Assembly: GCA_963727285.1 (NCBI GenBank) | Contig: CAVSFF010000012.1 | Coordinates: 219,314-283,313, forward strand | DNA length: 64,000 nt | From: CAITWD01 sp963727285 | Lineage (GTDB): Bacteria; Actinomycetota; Thermoleophilia; Miltoncostaeales; Miltoncostaeaceae | Direction: 5' to 3' | Part shown: one piece after another, positions 49,028 through 58,304 of the stretch | How positions within the stretch are numbered: the stretch's first letter is position 1 | How the letters are laid out: the number at the start of each line of letters is the position of its first letter | Made by a program: the position numbers and the translations under genes | The notes under the pieces: model-generated | Database searches by the model: none | Seen by the model: the letters and a program-made list of their open reading frames with translations, nothing else | Told to the model about the DNA's origin: nothing

Positions 49028-49675
49028 GTGTCGACCGCTCCTCATCCCACCGCCCGCGGGCTGCTCGTCTGGATGCAGCTCAACAACGCGCGCCTGCTCG
49101 AACTGGTGGATGAGGAAGCGGGCGACACGATCGGGCTCGGCCCCGCAAGCGACGCCGCGATCCAAGCCCACCTGCGCTTCGTCGCCGAAGCGCTTGCGGC
49201 CAATGCCGCCCCCGGCCAGGCTGCCGAGCTGCAGGACCTGGCGGCGCATCTCGACGAGCGGATGGCCCGTGCGGCCGACGCGCTCGGCGACGTGTTCGAG
49301 CAGCTCGAGGATGCGACCGCCTTCGAGGCCGAGTCGCAATTCGGCGCGTCCGTCAGCGACGACACGGCGTTCGTGGCCGTGCTCGAGCGCCGGCTGCGCG
49401 TGGACGCCGCGGTCCAGACCTTTCTCGAGGCGCTCGATCAGGCGCGGCCGGACCGCGCGCCGATCCGCCAGCCGACGCTCGCCTGGTGGAAGGCCAATGC
49501 GCGGCGGCTCGCCCACATGATCTTCCAGGCCGACCGTGCCGCCAAGCAGGCCCTGATCGACCGCGGCCAGACCGACGCCGTCAACGATCCCGAGGTCGTG
49601 AACCAGATCGGCCAGGCCACGATGCTTCAGGGCCACATCAAGTTCCTCGTCGAGGCGCTCGCCCAGAACATCTGA
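49028..49675 (+). CDS. hypothetical helical protein
   Basis: 215 residues from a GTG at 49028, 10 nt after the ETF-QO stop. Almost entirely helical (heptad-like stretch AELQDLAAHLDERMARAADAL), with no signal peptide, membrane helix or catalytic motif. Not recognised. The close spacing suggests co-transcription with ETF-QO. Confidence 0.65.
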   Translation: MSTAPHPTARGLLVWMQLNNARLLELVDEEAGDTIGLGPASDAAIQAHLRFVAEALAANAAPGQAAELQDLAAHLDERMARAADALGDVFEQLEDATAFEAESQFGASVSDDTAFVAVLERRLRVDAAVQTFLEALDQARPDRAPIRQPTLAWWKANARRLAHMIFQADRAAKQALIDRGQTDAVNDPEVVNQIGQATMLQGHIKFLVEALAQNI

Positions 49676-49688
49676 CCGGGCCGGGCGG

Positions 49689-50198
49689 TCATCCGGACCG
49701 GTGCCGGACCCCCATCGCCACATAGTGCGCCGCCGAGGCGCGGATACCGTCCTGCTCCTGCGGCGTCGTCGGCCGCACCACCCGAGCCGGTGCGCCGAGC
49801 ACGAGCGACCCGGGTGCGACGACCGTGTGCTCGGTCAGGAGCGCCCCGGCGCCGACGATGCTGCCGGCCCCGATCTCGCAGTGGTTCATCACGATGGCAC
49901 CCATGCCGATGAGCACGTCGTCGGCGATCCGGCAGCCGTGGATGACCGCGCGATGACCGATCGTCACACCCGCGCCGATCGTGCACGGGACGCCCCCATC
50001 GACGTGGATGACGCATCCGTCTTGAATGTTGGTGCGGTCCCCGACGCGGATCTCATCCGAGTCGGCGCGCACGACCGTCTGCGGCCACACCGACACGTCG
50101 TCCCCGAGCACGACCCGGCCGATCAGGACGGCGGTCGGATCACGGTAACCCCCCGACCCGGTCACGGGGGTCGAGCCCTCGAAATCGCGTGACGGCAT
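49689..50198 (-). CDS. gamma-carbonic-anhydrase-like left-handed beta-helix protein
   Basis: 169 residues. Hexapeptide repeats ([LIV]GxxxxV) build a left-handed beta-helix: VLIGRVVLGDDVSVWP, VRADSDEIRVGD, NIQDGCVIHVD, VTIGHRAVIHGC and GMGAIVMNH. The zinc-ligand histidines of the Cam/CaiE/PaaY class are present (IGHRAVIHGC, MNHCEIG, VIHVD). Many members have no measured carbonic anhydrase activity. Convergent with the upstream helical protein gene. Confidence 0.88.
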   Translation of the reverse strand: MPSRDFEGSTPVTGSGGYRDPTAVLIGRVVLGDDVSVWPQTVVRADSDEIRVGDRTNIQDGCVIHVDGGVPCTIGAGVTIGHRAVIHGCRIADDVLIGMGAIVMNHCEIGAGSIVGAGALLTEHTVVAPGSLVLGAPARVVRPTTPQEQDGIRASAAHYVAMGVRHRSG

Positions 50199-50337
50199 GA
50201 CGGCACGCTACCTCCGGCGAGTGTCATTCGCCACGCACGGATGCGCAGTGGGCCTCTTGCGGGCCATTCGCACCTTGCGAATCCCCGCCGCGGTCGTAGG
50301 ATTCGGAGCGTTGGCCAACGGCGAGGAGCGAGACTAC

Positions 50338-50838
50338 GTGCGTACATTGACCAAAGCAGCGGCGTGTGCGGTGGCGATCGGGGCGATTGCGGTCGTTGCG
50401 ACAGGCTGCGGCGAATCGACCACCTCGTACAACGCGCCGACGGTCTCGAACTCGGCGATCCAGACGGACTCCTCGGGCCACACGATCTCGGCACCCAATG
50501 CGTCCGCGACTCCGGCCGGCACGGCCGCGGCGGCGGGCTGCGGCAAGCCCGTCTGCATTACGGCGCTGAAGCTCGACACCGACCCGACGGCCCTCGCCTT
50601 CGTACCGACGTCGCTGACGGCTCCTCCCGGCAAGATCACCATCGTGATGAAGAACGACTCGGCGATCCCGCACTCGGTGGCGATCGACGCCCCGGGGGCG
50701 GTTGCCGGGCAGATCGTCAACCAGGGCGGGACCTCGACCGCCACGGCCACCCTCAAGGCCGGCTCGTATCAGTACTACTGCACCGTGCCGGGCCACAAGG
50801 CCGCGGGCATGGTCGGCACACTGACGGTGGCCGGATAG
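50338..50838 (+). CDS. cupredoxin-domain lipoprotein
   Basis: 166 residues from a GTG at 50338 preceded by GAGGAG. A signal peptide ends in a lipobox (VATGC). After a Ser/Thr linker, the plastocyanin-like domain has type 1 copper ligands: His in IPHSVAID, then Cys, His and Met in YYCTVPGHKAAGM. A membrane-anchored blue-copper electron carrier is likely. A paralogue is at 59291-59743. A strong terminator follows. Confidence 0.88.
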   Translation: MRTLTKAAACAVAIGAIAVVATGCGESTTSYNAPTVSNSAIQTDSSGHTISAPNASATPAGTAAAAGCGKPVCITALKLDTDPTALAFVPTSLTAPPGKITIVMKNDSAIPHSVAIDAPGAVAGQIVNQGGTSTATATLKAGSYQYYCTVPGHKAAGMVGTLTVAG

Positions 50839-50848
50839 CAGCGCCCTC

Positions 50849-50891
50849 GCATCGAGATGCCCCAGAATGCGGTCCGGGGGCATCTCGATGC
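50849..50891 (+). terminator. perfect 15-bp hairpin after cupredoxin gene
   Basis: GCATCGAGATGCCCC (50849-50863) pairs with GGGGCATCTCGATGC (50877-50891), loop 13 nt. An ATG at 50888 that could start the next gene lies inside the right arm, which argues for the downstream GTG. Confidence 0.7.
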
Positions 50892-50938
50892 GGCGCACTA
50901 CCCTGCGGACCGGGCCTCAGCTGGAGTATCTTCTGGTC

Positions 50939-51292
50939 GTGGCCCTCGATGTCTCCACGACCGAGCAGGAACAGCTCGTAGTCGTCACCCTCGCCGGCGA
51001 GTTCGACGTCTACACCGTTGCTGCCTTCCGCACCGAGCTCGAGCGGGTCGGGCAGATCGACCGCGCGGTCATCGTCGATCTCACCGGCGTCACGCTCCTG
51101 GATTCCTCGGGCATCGGCGCGTTGGTGAGCCTGCTCAACCAGGCACGGTCCGACGGCGGCCAGGTCGGCGTCATCTGCCCGCGCGCCACCCTGCGCCGCG
51201 TGTTCGAGATCACCGGGCTGCGCAACGCATTCGTCTTCGGGGACACGCTTGACGCCGTGCGCATCGCGCTGCACGCCAACCCGCAACCGTAA
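50939..51292 (+). CDS. STAS-domain anti-sigma factor antagonist
   Basis: 117 residues from a GTG at 50939. The open frame extends to GTG 50867 or ATG 50888, but those starts fall in the preceding terminator. The STAS fold is clear: VVVTLAGEFDVYTVAAF, IVDLTGVTLLDSSGIGALV with the phosphorylatable serine (Ser56), and VFEITGLRNAFVF. It would bind a serine-kinase anti-sigma factor when unphosphorylated and free a sigma factor. No cognate kinase or sigma gene is adjacent. It is 14 nt upstream of serS. Confidence 0.85.
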   Translation: MALDVSTTEQEQLVVVTLAGEFDVYTVAAFRTELERVGQIDRAVIVDLTGVTLLDSSGIGALVSLLNQARSDGGQVGVICPRATLRRVFEITGLRNAFVFGDTLDAVRIALHANPQP

Positions 51293-51306
51293 GTCGAGAC
51301 CCATTC

Positions 51307-52569
51307 GTGCTTGATCTTCGCCTGCTGCGCGCCGAACCCGAACGCGCCCGTACCGAACTGCTCCGGCGCGGCGGCGCCGACGACTTGGACCGGGTGCTCG
51401 AGCTCGACCGCGACGCGCGCGAGGTGCGCACGCGCGTCGAGTCGGTCCGTGCCGAGCGCGGGCGGATCAGCAAGGAGATCGGCCAGGCCAAGCGGGAAGG
51501 CCGCGACGCCGATGCGATTCAGGCCAAGGCCCGGGCGCTCGGCGACGAACTGGTGGCCGAAGAGGATGCGCTGCGCGGGCTCGAAGCCGCGCGCGACGAG
51601 GTCCTGCTGGGCCTGCCGAACTTTGCCGAGGCCGACGCCCCGGCCGGGGGCGAGGACGACGCCGTCACCGTGCGGGTGGTCGGCTCCCGGCCCGAGTTCG
51701 ACTTCGCGCCGAAGGACCACCTCGAGATCGGGCAGTTGTTGGGCGGCATCGACACCGAGCAGGCCGCGAAGATCTCCGGCGCACGCTTCGCCTACCTGAT
51801 CGGACCGCTGGTGCGGCTCCAAATCGCGCTCGTCAGTTTCGCGGTGGACCTGCTCGGGGAGCGCGGGTTCACCCCGGTCGTCCCGCCGGTGCTGGTCCGC
51901 GAGGAGGCGATGTTCGGTACCGGTTTCTTCCCCACCGACCGCGCCTCGATCTACGCCCTTGCCGACGACGACCTCTTCCTGGTCGGCACCTCCGAGGTGC
52001 CCCTGGCCGGGCTCGGCTACGACCGCATCCTCGAGGCCGGCGAGTTGCCGATGCGGTACGCCGGCATCTCGACGTGCTTTCGCCGCGAGGCGGGTGCCGC
52101 CGGCCGGGATACCCGCGGAATCTTCCGTGTCCACCAATTCGACAAGGTCGAGATGTTCACGTTCGCCGATGCCGAGCACTCGTCGGCCGAGCACCTGCGC
52201 ATCCTGGGCGTCCAGGAGGAGATCCTCGTCGCGCTCGGTCTCCACTACCGCGTGCAGGACATCGCGATCGGCGACCTGGGCGCCTCGGCCGCGCGCAAGT
52301 TCGACTGTGAGGCCTGGATGCCGGGGCAGGACCGGTTTCGCGAGGTGACCTCGTGCTCGAACTGCACCGACTACCAGGCCCGTCGCCTGAACTGCCGCAT
52401 CCGGACCGACCAGGGGACGCGCTTTGTCCACACGCTCAACGGCACCGCGGTTGCGGTGGGCCGCACGCTGATCGCGATCCTCGAGACACACCAACGGGCC
52501 GACGGCTCGGTCGCGGTCCCCGCGGTGCTGCAACGCCACGGAGCCCCGGCGGAGCTGGCACCGCGATGA
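51307..52569 (+). CDS. serS: seryl-tRNA synthetase
   Basis: 420 residues from a GTG at 51307. The N-terminal tRNA-binding coiled coil spans residues about 27-105. Class II motifs: motif 2 around ISTCFRREAGAAGRDTRGIFRVHQF and motif 3 in LNGTAVAVGRTLIAILE; LVGTSEVPLAG binds serine. Charges tRNA-Ser and tRNA-Sec. The stop overlaps the ATG of the PfkB gene. No good Shine-Dalgarno is seen, so it may rely on coupling to the STAS gene. Confidence 0.97.
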   Translation: MLDLRLLRAEPERARTELLRRGGADDLDRVLELDRDAREVRTRVESVRAERGRISKEIGQAKREGRDADAIQAKARALGDELVAEEDALRGLEAARDEVLLGLPNFAEADAPAGGEDDAVTVRVVGSRPEFDFAPKDHLEIGQLLGGIDTEQAAKISGARFAYLIGPLVRLQIALVSFAVDLLGERGFTPVVPPVLVREEAMFGTGFFPTDRASIYALADDDLFLVGTSEVPLAGLGYDRILEAGELPMRYAGISTCFRREAGAAGRDTRGIFRVHQFDKVEMFTFADAEHSSAEHLRILGVQEEILVALGLHYRVQDIAIGDLGASAARKFDCEAWMPGQDRFREVTSCSNCTDYQARRLNCRIRTDQGTRFVHTLNGTAVAVGRTLIAILETHQRADGSVAVPAVLQRHGAPAELAPR

Positions 52570-53414
52570 CGCGGCGCCCGCGCGTGGCGATCGTCGGCCA
52601 CGTCGAATGGGCGACTCACGCGCGTGGGACATTCCCGGTGGCCGGCGAGATTGCCGCGCTCGCGGACGCATTCGACGAACCCGCCGGAGGCGGGGCGATC
52701 GCGGCCGCGCAAGCGGCGAAGCTCGGCGCCGAGACGGTCTTCTTCACGGCGCTCGGGGCCGATTCGGCCGCCGATGCGGCGCATCTGATGCTGTCCGAAC
52801 TCGGCATCACGGTCCGGGCGGCACCACGCGCCGAGCCGCAGACGCGCGCGATCTCGGTGACGGACCCCGCGGGCGAACGTGCGATTGCGCTGATCGGAGC
52901 GCCGCTCGCCCCGACGGCCGAGGACCACCTCGGCTGGGAGGATCTCGCCGACATGGACGCCGTGTATTTCACCGGCCGCGATCCGCTGACGCTCACCGCC
53001 TGCCGCACGGCACCGGCGCTGGTCGTCACGGCCCGCCGGTGGCGAGTGCTCGCCGAGGCCGGCATCGAGTGTGACGTGCTGGTCGCGAGCGCGACCGACC
53101 CCGACGAGCAGATCCCCGCGGGCGGTCTCGATATCCCGCCCGGCGCATGGGCGATCACCAACGGCGCGCGCGGAGGCACCTGGATCGAGCAGCATGAGCG
53201 ACCGCACACCTGGAACCCCGTGCGGCCGCCGGGGCCGGCGGTCGACAGCTACGGATGCGGCGATGCGTTCGCCGCCGGGCTCACCGTCGGGCTCGCCGCC
53301 GGGTATCCGCTGGCCGAGGCCGTCACGCTCGGCGCGCGCTGCGGGTCGCACACGATCACCGCCCGCGGCGGGCTGCGTGGACAGCTGACCGAGGCGGTCA
53401 CGACCGCGGACTAA
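52566..53414 (+). CDS. PfkB-family sugar kinase
   Basis: 282 residues from ATG 52566, overlapping the serS stop by 4 nt. A ribokinase-like fold ends in the PfkB signature with the anion hole and catalytic Asp (VDSYGCGDAFAAGL); the N-terminal substrate segment is EPAGGGAIAAAQAAKLG. Substrate unknown; ribokinase or a nucleoside/carbohydrate kinase are possible. Its 3' end overlaps the convergent CorC-like gene by 4 bp. Confidence 0.85.
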   Translation: MTRRPRVAIVGHVEWATHARGTFPVAGEIAALADAFDEPAGGGAIAAAQAAKLGAETVFFTALGADSAADAAHLMLSELGITVRAAPRAEPQTRAISVTDPAGERAIALIGAPLAPTAEDHLGWEDLADMDAVYFTGRDPLTLTACRTAPALVVTARRWRVLAEAGIECDVLVASATDPDEQIPAGGLDIPPGAWAITNGARGGTWIEQHERPHTWNPVRPPGPAVDSYGCGDAFAAGLTVGLAAGYPLAEAVTLGARCGSHTITARGGLRGQLTEAVTTAD

Positions 53415-54739
53415 CGCACCGGCGCGGCGTCCTCATCGTCCTCGGGCGCGTCGGGTTCGGGCACACGCTCGATCGCCACCAGCACGACGCGCGTGCCCTG
53501 GGTCGCCTCGACCGTGAAGTGCCAGCCGTCGACGGTCACCGAATCGCCCGTGCGCGGAAGCCGTCCGAGGCGCGTGAAGACCAGCCCCCCGACGCTGGTG
53601 ACGGTCTCGTCGACGACGTCCACCCCGTGGTCGGCAAGATCCTCGAGCGGGACGTGTCCGCGCACCATGAAGCGGCCGTCGGGCTGAGTGTCGATCGCGG
53701 GCCCGCGATCCCGTTCGTCGTCGATCTCCCCGACGATTTCTTCGATGATGTCCTCGACGGTCACCAGCCCCGAGAGCTCGCCGTACTCGTCGAGCACCAC
53801 CGCCAACGACGTGCGCCGCACCTGCAGCTCGCGCAGCAAGTCGTCGAGCAGCTGGGTCTCCGGGACAAACAACGCGGGGCCCGTGACCGCCCGGACGTCG
53901 GCGGTCTCGTCGAGTTCGAGCAGCCCGCGCGCGAGCTCGGACAGCTGCACGACCCCGATCACGCCGACGCCATCATTTCCGAGCACCGGGAAGCGGCTGT
54001 GGCGACTGGCGAGCGCCTGGTGCAGCGCGTCGCGCAGCGGCGTATCGGCCGACAGGTCCGCGACCTCGGGCCGAGGCGTCATGACGTCGCGGGCGATCCG
54101 CTCGCCCAGCGAGAAGACGCCTTCGAGCATGTCCGCTTCGGCCGGCTCGATCGTGCCACCGACCTCGCCCTCGGCGATCAGGCGCTGCAGGTCCTCGGGG
54201 GTCGACGCAAGCTCATGAGGGGTCGCCGGCTCGATTCCCGCGAGACGGATGACGCCGTTCGCCGCACCGTTGAGGACATGGATCACGGGGCCCAGGACGA
54301 TCCGGAACGCTTCCAGCGGCCGTGCCGTCGTCCGGGCCGTCGCCTCGGCCCGCTGGATCGCGAGGTTCTTCGGGGCGAGTTCACCGATGACCACGTGCAG
54401 CACGGTAATGATCGCGAAGGCCAACACGCCCGCGACGATCGCCGTCGTGGCCGAACCCAGGCCGATGCGCTCGAGCGGCGGACGCAGAATCGCCTCGAAG
54501 GCGGGGGCACCGAGCCAGCCCAGCCCCAGGCTGGCGAGCGTGACGCCGAGTTGACACGCGGCCAGATAGCGGTCGATCTGGCGGACCTGACGGGCGGCAA
54601 GGTCGGCCGTGACGATACCGTCCTGCGACATCTGATCGAGGCGGGTCAAGCGCGCCCGCGCAAGTGCAAACTCCGCGGCGACGAAGAAACCGTTGAGCAG
54701 CACCAACAGGAGTGCCGCGATGATTCGGACCGTGGTCAT
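53411..54739 (-). CDS. CorC/HlyC-like DUF21-CBS membrane protein
   Basis: 442 residues from ATG 54739. A DUF21 (CNNM) domain with about four helices (residues 1-180, including NGFFVAAEFALARARLTRL) is followed by a CBS pair (MTPRPEVADLSADTPL and FVPETQLLDDLL) and a C-terminal CorC_HlyC domain. Related proteins are linked to Mg/Co efflux; the hemolysin label is historical. An acidic tail (DAPEDDEDAAPVR) ends the protein. Divergent from crcB. Confidence 0.9.
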   Translation of the reverse strand: MTTVRIIAALLLVLLNGFFVAAEFALARARLTRLDQMSQDGIVTADLAARQVRQIDRYLAACQLGVTLASLGLGWLGAPAFEAILRPPLERIGLGSATTAIVAGVLAFAIITVLHVVIGELAPKNLAIQRAEATARTTARPLEAFRIVLGPVIHVLNGAANGVIRLAGIEPATPHELASTPEDLQRLIAEGEVGGTIEPAEADMLEGVFSLGERIARDVMTPRPEVADLSADTPLRDALHQALASRHSRFPVLGNDGVGVIGVVQLSELARGLLELDETADVRAVTGPALFVPETQLLDDLLRELQVRRTSLAVVLDEYGELSGLVTVEDIIEEIVGEIDDERDRGPAIDTQPDGRFMVRGHVPLEDLADHGVDVVDETVTSVGGLVFTRLGRLPRTGDSVTVDGWHFTVEATQGTRVVLVAIERVPEPDAPEDDEDAAPVR

Positions 54740-54908
54740 CGCACGGGCCCAAGCGCATTCACACCGCGATGATAAACAAGCTCCCGGGCATTCGGTACAG
54801 GTGCCCGCGTCACATCCCGCCCGGAGGCGCGCCATATGATGGCCGCCAGATGACCGCCTGCCCCACAGTTGCCCGGGCACGTCGCGGCGACCGGCGACGG
54901 CTCCGCGC

Positions 54909-55361
54909 ATGAGCGCCGGCCCCGGACTCGCCGCCGCGCCGGCCCGGAAGCGACCCGCGCGCCCGGGTCCGCACCGCGACCCGCGTGTGGTGGCCGCCGT
55001 CGCCGTCGGCGGGGTCATCGGCGCGCTGCTGCGGGCGGTGCTCGAGGACCGCTTCCCGGTCGGGGCGGGATTCCCGTGGACGACGCTGGCCATCAACCTC
55101 GCCGGGGCGGCCGTCCTGGCGTGGGTTGTCGTCCGGGTGGGCGAGCGGCTGCCGCCCTCCACCTACGTTCGGCCGTTCCTCGGCACGGGCATCTGCGGCG
55201 CGCTCACGACGTTCTCGACCATGCAGGTCGAGGCAGTCCGGTTGGTGCACCACGGGCGGGCGGGGATCGCCGCGATCTACCTGGTCGCCAGCGTCGCGGG
55301 AGGCGTGCTGGCGACGGCGTACGTCCTGCGCGCGGCCCGCCACGCCCGGTGGACCGCATGA
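54909..55361 (+). CDS. crcB: CrcB/Fluc fluoride channel, subunit 1
   Basis: 150 residues from ATG 54909. A basic 25-residue N-terminus precedes four helices with signatures VGGVIGALLRAVLEDRF, WTTLAINLAGA and GICGALTTFSTM. Fluc channels are dual-topology dimers; two adjacent genes, as here, usually encode opposite-topology halves of a heterodimer. The stop overlaps the ATG of the second crcB. Confidence 0.9.
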   Translation: MSAGPGLAAAPARKRPARPGPHRDPRVVAAVAVGGVIGALLRAVLEDRFPVGAGFPWTTLAINLAGAAVLAWVVVRVGERLPPSTYVRPFLGTGICGALTTFSTMQVEAVRLVHHGRAGIAAIYLVASVAGGVLATAYVLRAARHARWTA

Positions 55362-55720
55362 TCGGGATCTGGGTCGGCATCGCCCTCGCCGGGGCGGCCG
55401 GGGCGGTCGCCCGCTTCGTCGTCGACGGCATCGTGCTGACCCGGACGGGCGGGCGGCTGCCGTGGGGAACCGCGGCGATCAACCTGACCGGCGCGTTCGC
55501 GCTGGGGGTGATCGCGGGGGCGGCACCCGGCCACGGGTTCGCGCTCATCGTCGGGACCGGCTTCCTGGGGGCCTATACGACCTTCTCGACATGGATGCTC
55601 GAAGTGCTCTTGCTGGGTGAGTCCGGGCGGACCCGCGCGGCGGCCGTGAACCTCGGCGGCCAGCTCGTGATCGGGTTCGCGGTCGCCGCCGCCGGCTTCG
55701 CACTGGGGTTGCAGTGGTAG
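55358..55720 (+). CDS. crcB: CrcB/Fluc fluoride channel, subunit 2
   Basis: 120 residues from ATG 55358 in an ATGA overlap. Signatures GAAGAVARFVVDG, WGTAAINLTGA and GFLGAYTTFSTWMLE. Short and without the basic N-terminal extension of subunit 1, fitting opposite insertion. The stop overlaps the GTG of the DUF190 gene. Confidence 0.9.
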   Translation: MIGIWVGIALAGAAGAVARFVVDGIVLTRTGGRLPWGTAAINLTGAFALGVIAGAAPGHGFALIVGTGFLGAYTTFSTWMLEVLLLGESGRTRAAAVNLGGQLVIGFAVAAAGFALGLQW

Positions 55721-56775
55721 ACGGCGTCAAGCTCAGTGTCTGGTTTGGCGAGCGCGACCGCGCCGGCGACATCACCAGCGCCGAGGCGATTGCGCGCGCC
55801 AGCGCGGCGGCCGGCATCCGCACTGCCGTGCTGCTGCGCGCCGTCGAGGGATTCGGCAGCCGCGGCGAGCTCCTGACCGAACGCATGCTCACCCTGTCGG
55901 AGGATCTGCCGCTGGTGTGGATGGCGACCGATACCCCCGATCGGATCGGGACCCTGTCCGATCGCGTCGCAGAACTGATTCCCCAGGGCCTGGTGACCCT
56001 CGAACGGTGCCGCATCGCCCGCAGCGGTGACGGCGGCGCCCTCCCCGAGGCCGACCACCTCAAGCTCACCCTGACGATCGGGCGCCGACGCCGCGCCAAC
56101 GGCAGGCTCGCGTACCTGCGCGCCGTCGACATCCTGCAGTCCGCGGGGGTCGCCGGCGCATACGTGACGCTCGGGGTGGACGGGCTCACCCACGGGGATC
56201 GCCACCGCGCGCGGCTGATCGGCGCGAACGCCGCGGTGCCGGCACAGGTCGTGGCGGTCGGCGCCGAGGGCGACATCGCGCGCGCCCTTCGGGCGTTGGA
56301 CGGCCAGGTGATCCCGGCCCTGACGACGGTCGAGCGCGTCCGTGTGCTCGCCCATGACGGACATACCGGCGCCTCGGTGGCGCACCCCCCCGAGCCGGGT
56401 GACGACGATGCCTGGCAGATGCTCACGCTCATCACCCGCGAGGATGCCGGCGGCGGCGATGCCCCCCACGTCGCCATGCTGCGCGCCGCCCGGCGATCCG
56501 GCGCCTGCGGGGGCACCGCGATTGCCGGGGTCTGGGGCTACTCGGGCGCCGGCGCGCCGCACGGGGACTCGATGCGCCGGCTGCGCCGCGGCGTCCCGGT
56601 GGCCTGCATCGTCATCGACACGCCGGCGGCGATCGCCCGCCTCTGGCCGGCGGTGGCGGCACTCACCCGCGACGGCGGTCTGGTCATCAGCGAGCGGGTA
56701 CCGGCGTTTCGCACGCACGGCCCGGTCGGCGCCCACGGACGCCTCCACCTCCCGCACCGCAAAACACCCGAGTAG
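55714..56775 (+). CDS. triple DUF190-domain protein of the fluoride operon
   Basis: 353 residues from a GTG at 55714 that overlaps the crcB stop. DUF190 proteins are PII-like and about 110 residues long; this one has three copies in tandem: residues 1-105 (AAGIRTAVLLRAVEGFG), about 112-220 (AGVAGAYVTLGVDGLTHGD) and about 235-340 (GTAIAGVWGYSGAG, APHGD). DUF190 genes commonly neighbour crcB and may sense or buffer a small ligand for the channel. Covalent fusion of three units would give a one-chain pseudo-trimer like PII. Confidence 0.85.
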   Translation: MVDGVKLSVWFGERDRAGDITSAEAIARASAAAGIRTAVLLRAVEGFGSRGELLTERMLTLSEDLPLVWMATDTPDRIGTLSDRVAELIPQGLVTLERCRIARSGDGGALPEADHLKLTLTIGRRRRANGRLAYLRAVDILQSAGVAGAYVTLGVDGLTHGDRHRARLIGANAAVPAQVVAVGAEGDIARALRALDGQVIPALTTVERVRVLAHDGHTGASVAHPPEPGDDDAWQMLTLITREDAGGGDAPHVAMLRAARRSGACGGTAIAGVWGYSGAGAPHGDSMRRLRRGVPVACIVIDTPAAIARLWPAVAALTRDGGLVISERVPAFRTHGPVGAHGRLHLPHRKTPE

Positions 56776-56837
56776 CCCTCCGGCAGTCTGCGCATCGCCG
56801 GGCCCCGTCGCGAAGCACGGTCTAGGGTGTGGGGCCT

Positions 56838-58289
56838 ATGGCGACCGCGACCAGAACGCCCGAGGAACTGACCCACCGCCGGAAGCAGATCATCCTGCTG
56901 CTGGCATGTTTGGGGCAGTTCATGGTGGTCCTCGACATCGCGATCGTGACGGTCGCGCTGCCGGCGATGAAACAGAGCCTCAACTTCTCGCCGACCGGCC
57001 TGCAGTGGGTCGTCAACGCGTACACGTTGACCTACGCAGGGTTCCTGTTATTGGGCGGCCGCGCCGGCGATATGTTCGGCCGTCGCAAGATGTTCCTGAT
57101 CGGGCTTCTCGTGTTCACGCTGGCAAGCCTGGTGTGTGGCCTGGCCTGGTCGCCGTCGGCGATGGTCGTCGCCCGCGCGATCCAGGGGCTCGGCGGCGCG
57201 ATCCTCTCGCCGGCGACGCTCACGATTCTGATCGTGACCTTCCCCGATGCGCGGGAGCGCGCGCACGCGCTCGGCATCTGGAGCGCCGCACTTGCCAGTG
57301 GCGGTGCGACCGGCGCGCTCGCGGGCGGTTTCCTGACGGACTACCTCAACTGGCGCTGGATCTTCCTGATCAACGTGCCGATCGGGATCGTCGGCTTCAT
57401 CCTCGCCCGGCGGACGCTCGTCGAAAGCCGGGCCGAGGGCGCACGTTCCCTCGACGTTGCGGGCGCGGTCACCGTCACCGCCGGTCTGACCGCCCTCGTC
57501 TACGGGGTCGTCCAGACCAGTTCCCACGCGTGGGGATCGATCCAGACCATCATTCCGCTTGTCGTCGCGGTCATCCTGATCGCGGCCTTCGTGGTCATCG
57601 AACTGCGTGCGACCGCGCCGTTGGTCCCGTTCAGCACATTCCGGTCCCGCCCGCTGTCCGGTGCCAACCTCGTGATGTTTCTCATCGGCGCGAGCATGTT
57701 CGCCATGTGGTATTTCGTCTCGCTGTACCTGCAGGAAGTGCTCCACTACAGCCCGATGCAGGCGGGACTCTGCTTCCTGCCGGCGGCCATCGCCGTCGTC
57801 ATCGGCGCCCAGATCTCGGGACGGATCGTCGGGAAGTTGGGCCCGCGGGTGATCATGTCCGCCTCGACCCTGGTGGTGGGTCTGGCCCTGTTCTGGATGA
57901 GCCGCACGACCGCCACCAGCACCTACCTCACGGGCATCTTCGGGCCAATCACGATCGCCGCGCTCGGTCTGGGCTTCAGCTTCCCGGCGGGGACGTTCGC
58001 GGCGACGACCGGCGTCGCGCCGAAGGACGCCGGCCTCGCCTCGGGGCTCGTGAACGCGAACCGTCAGCTGGGCGGTGCGATCGGGCTCGCCGTCCTCGCC
58101 ACGATCGCCGACCAGTACACGACGTCCCTGTTGCCGGGCACCGCGCTGCCGGAGGCCGTGACCAGCGGCTACACGCTCGCGTTCATGATCGGCGGGGTCA
58201 TCGCGCTCTGCGCGGCGGCCGCCGCCTTCATCGTGCCCGCGCGCGTTCGCGCCCAGCACCCGCCGGTGATCGTCCAACCGTCCGACTGA
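56838..58289 (+). CDS. MFS drug exporter, DHA2 type
   Basis: 483 residues from ATG 56838, about 14 helices. Helix 1 MVVLDIAIVTVALP, loop 2-3 GGRAGDMFGRRKMF and helix 5 LASGGATGALAGGFLT are EmrB/QacA signatures. Proton-driven efflux of hydrophobic drugs is likely. It resembles, but is not closely identical to, the pump at 5042-6655. Confidence 0.9.
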   Translation: MATATRTPEELTHRRKQIILLLACLGQFMVVLDIAIVTVALPAMKQSLNFSPTGLQWVVNAYTLTYAGFLLLGGRAGDMFGRRKMFLIGLLVFTLASLVCGLAWSPSAMVVARAIQGLGGAILSPATLTILIVTFPDARERAHALGIWSAALASGGATGALAGGFLTDYLNWRWIFLINVPIGIVGFILARRTLVESRAEGARSLDVAGAVTVTAGLTALVYGVVQTSSHAWGSIQTIIPLVVAVILIAAFVVIELRATAPLVPFSTFRSRPLSGANLVMFLIGASMFAMWYFVSLYLQEVLHYSPMQAGLCFLPAAIAVVIGAQISGRIVGKLGPRVIMSASTLVVGLALFWMSRTTATSTYLTGIFGPITIAALGLGFSFPAGTFAATTGVAPKDAGLASGLVNANRQLGGAIGLAVLATIADQYTTSLLPGTALPEAVTSGYTLAFMIGGVIALCAAAAAFIVPARVRAQHPPVIVQPSD

Positions 58290-58304
58290 CCCTCGGGCGA
58301 ATGC

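Noticed and set aside
54848..54861. Fluoride riboswitch as a firm feature
   Set aside because: Only the 3' signature fits; kept as a low-interest finding.
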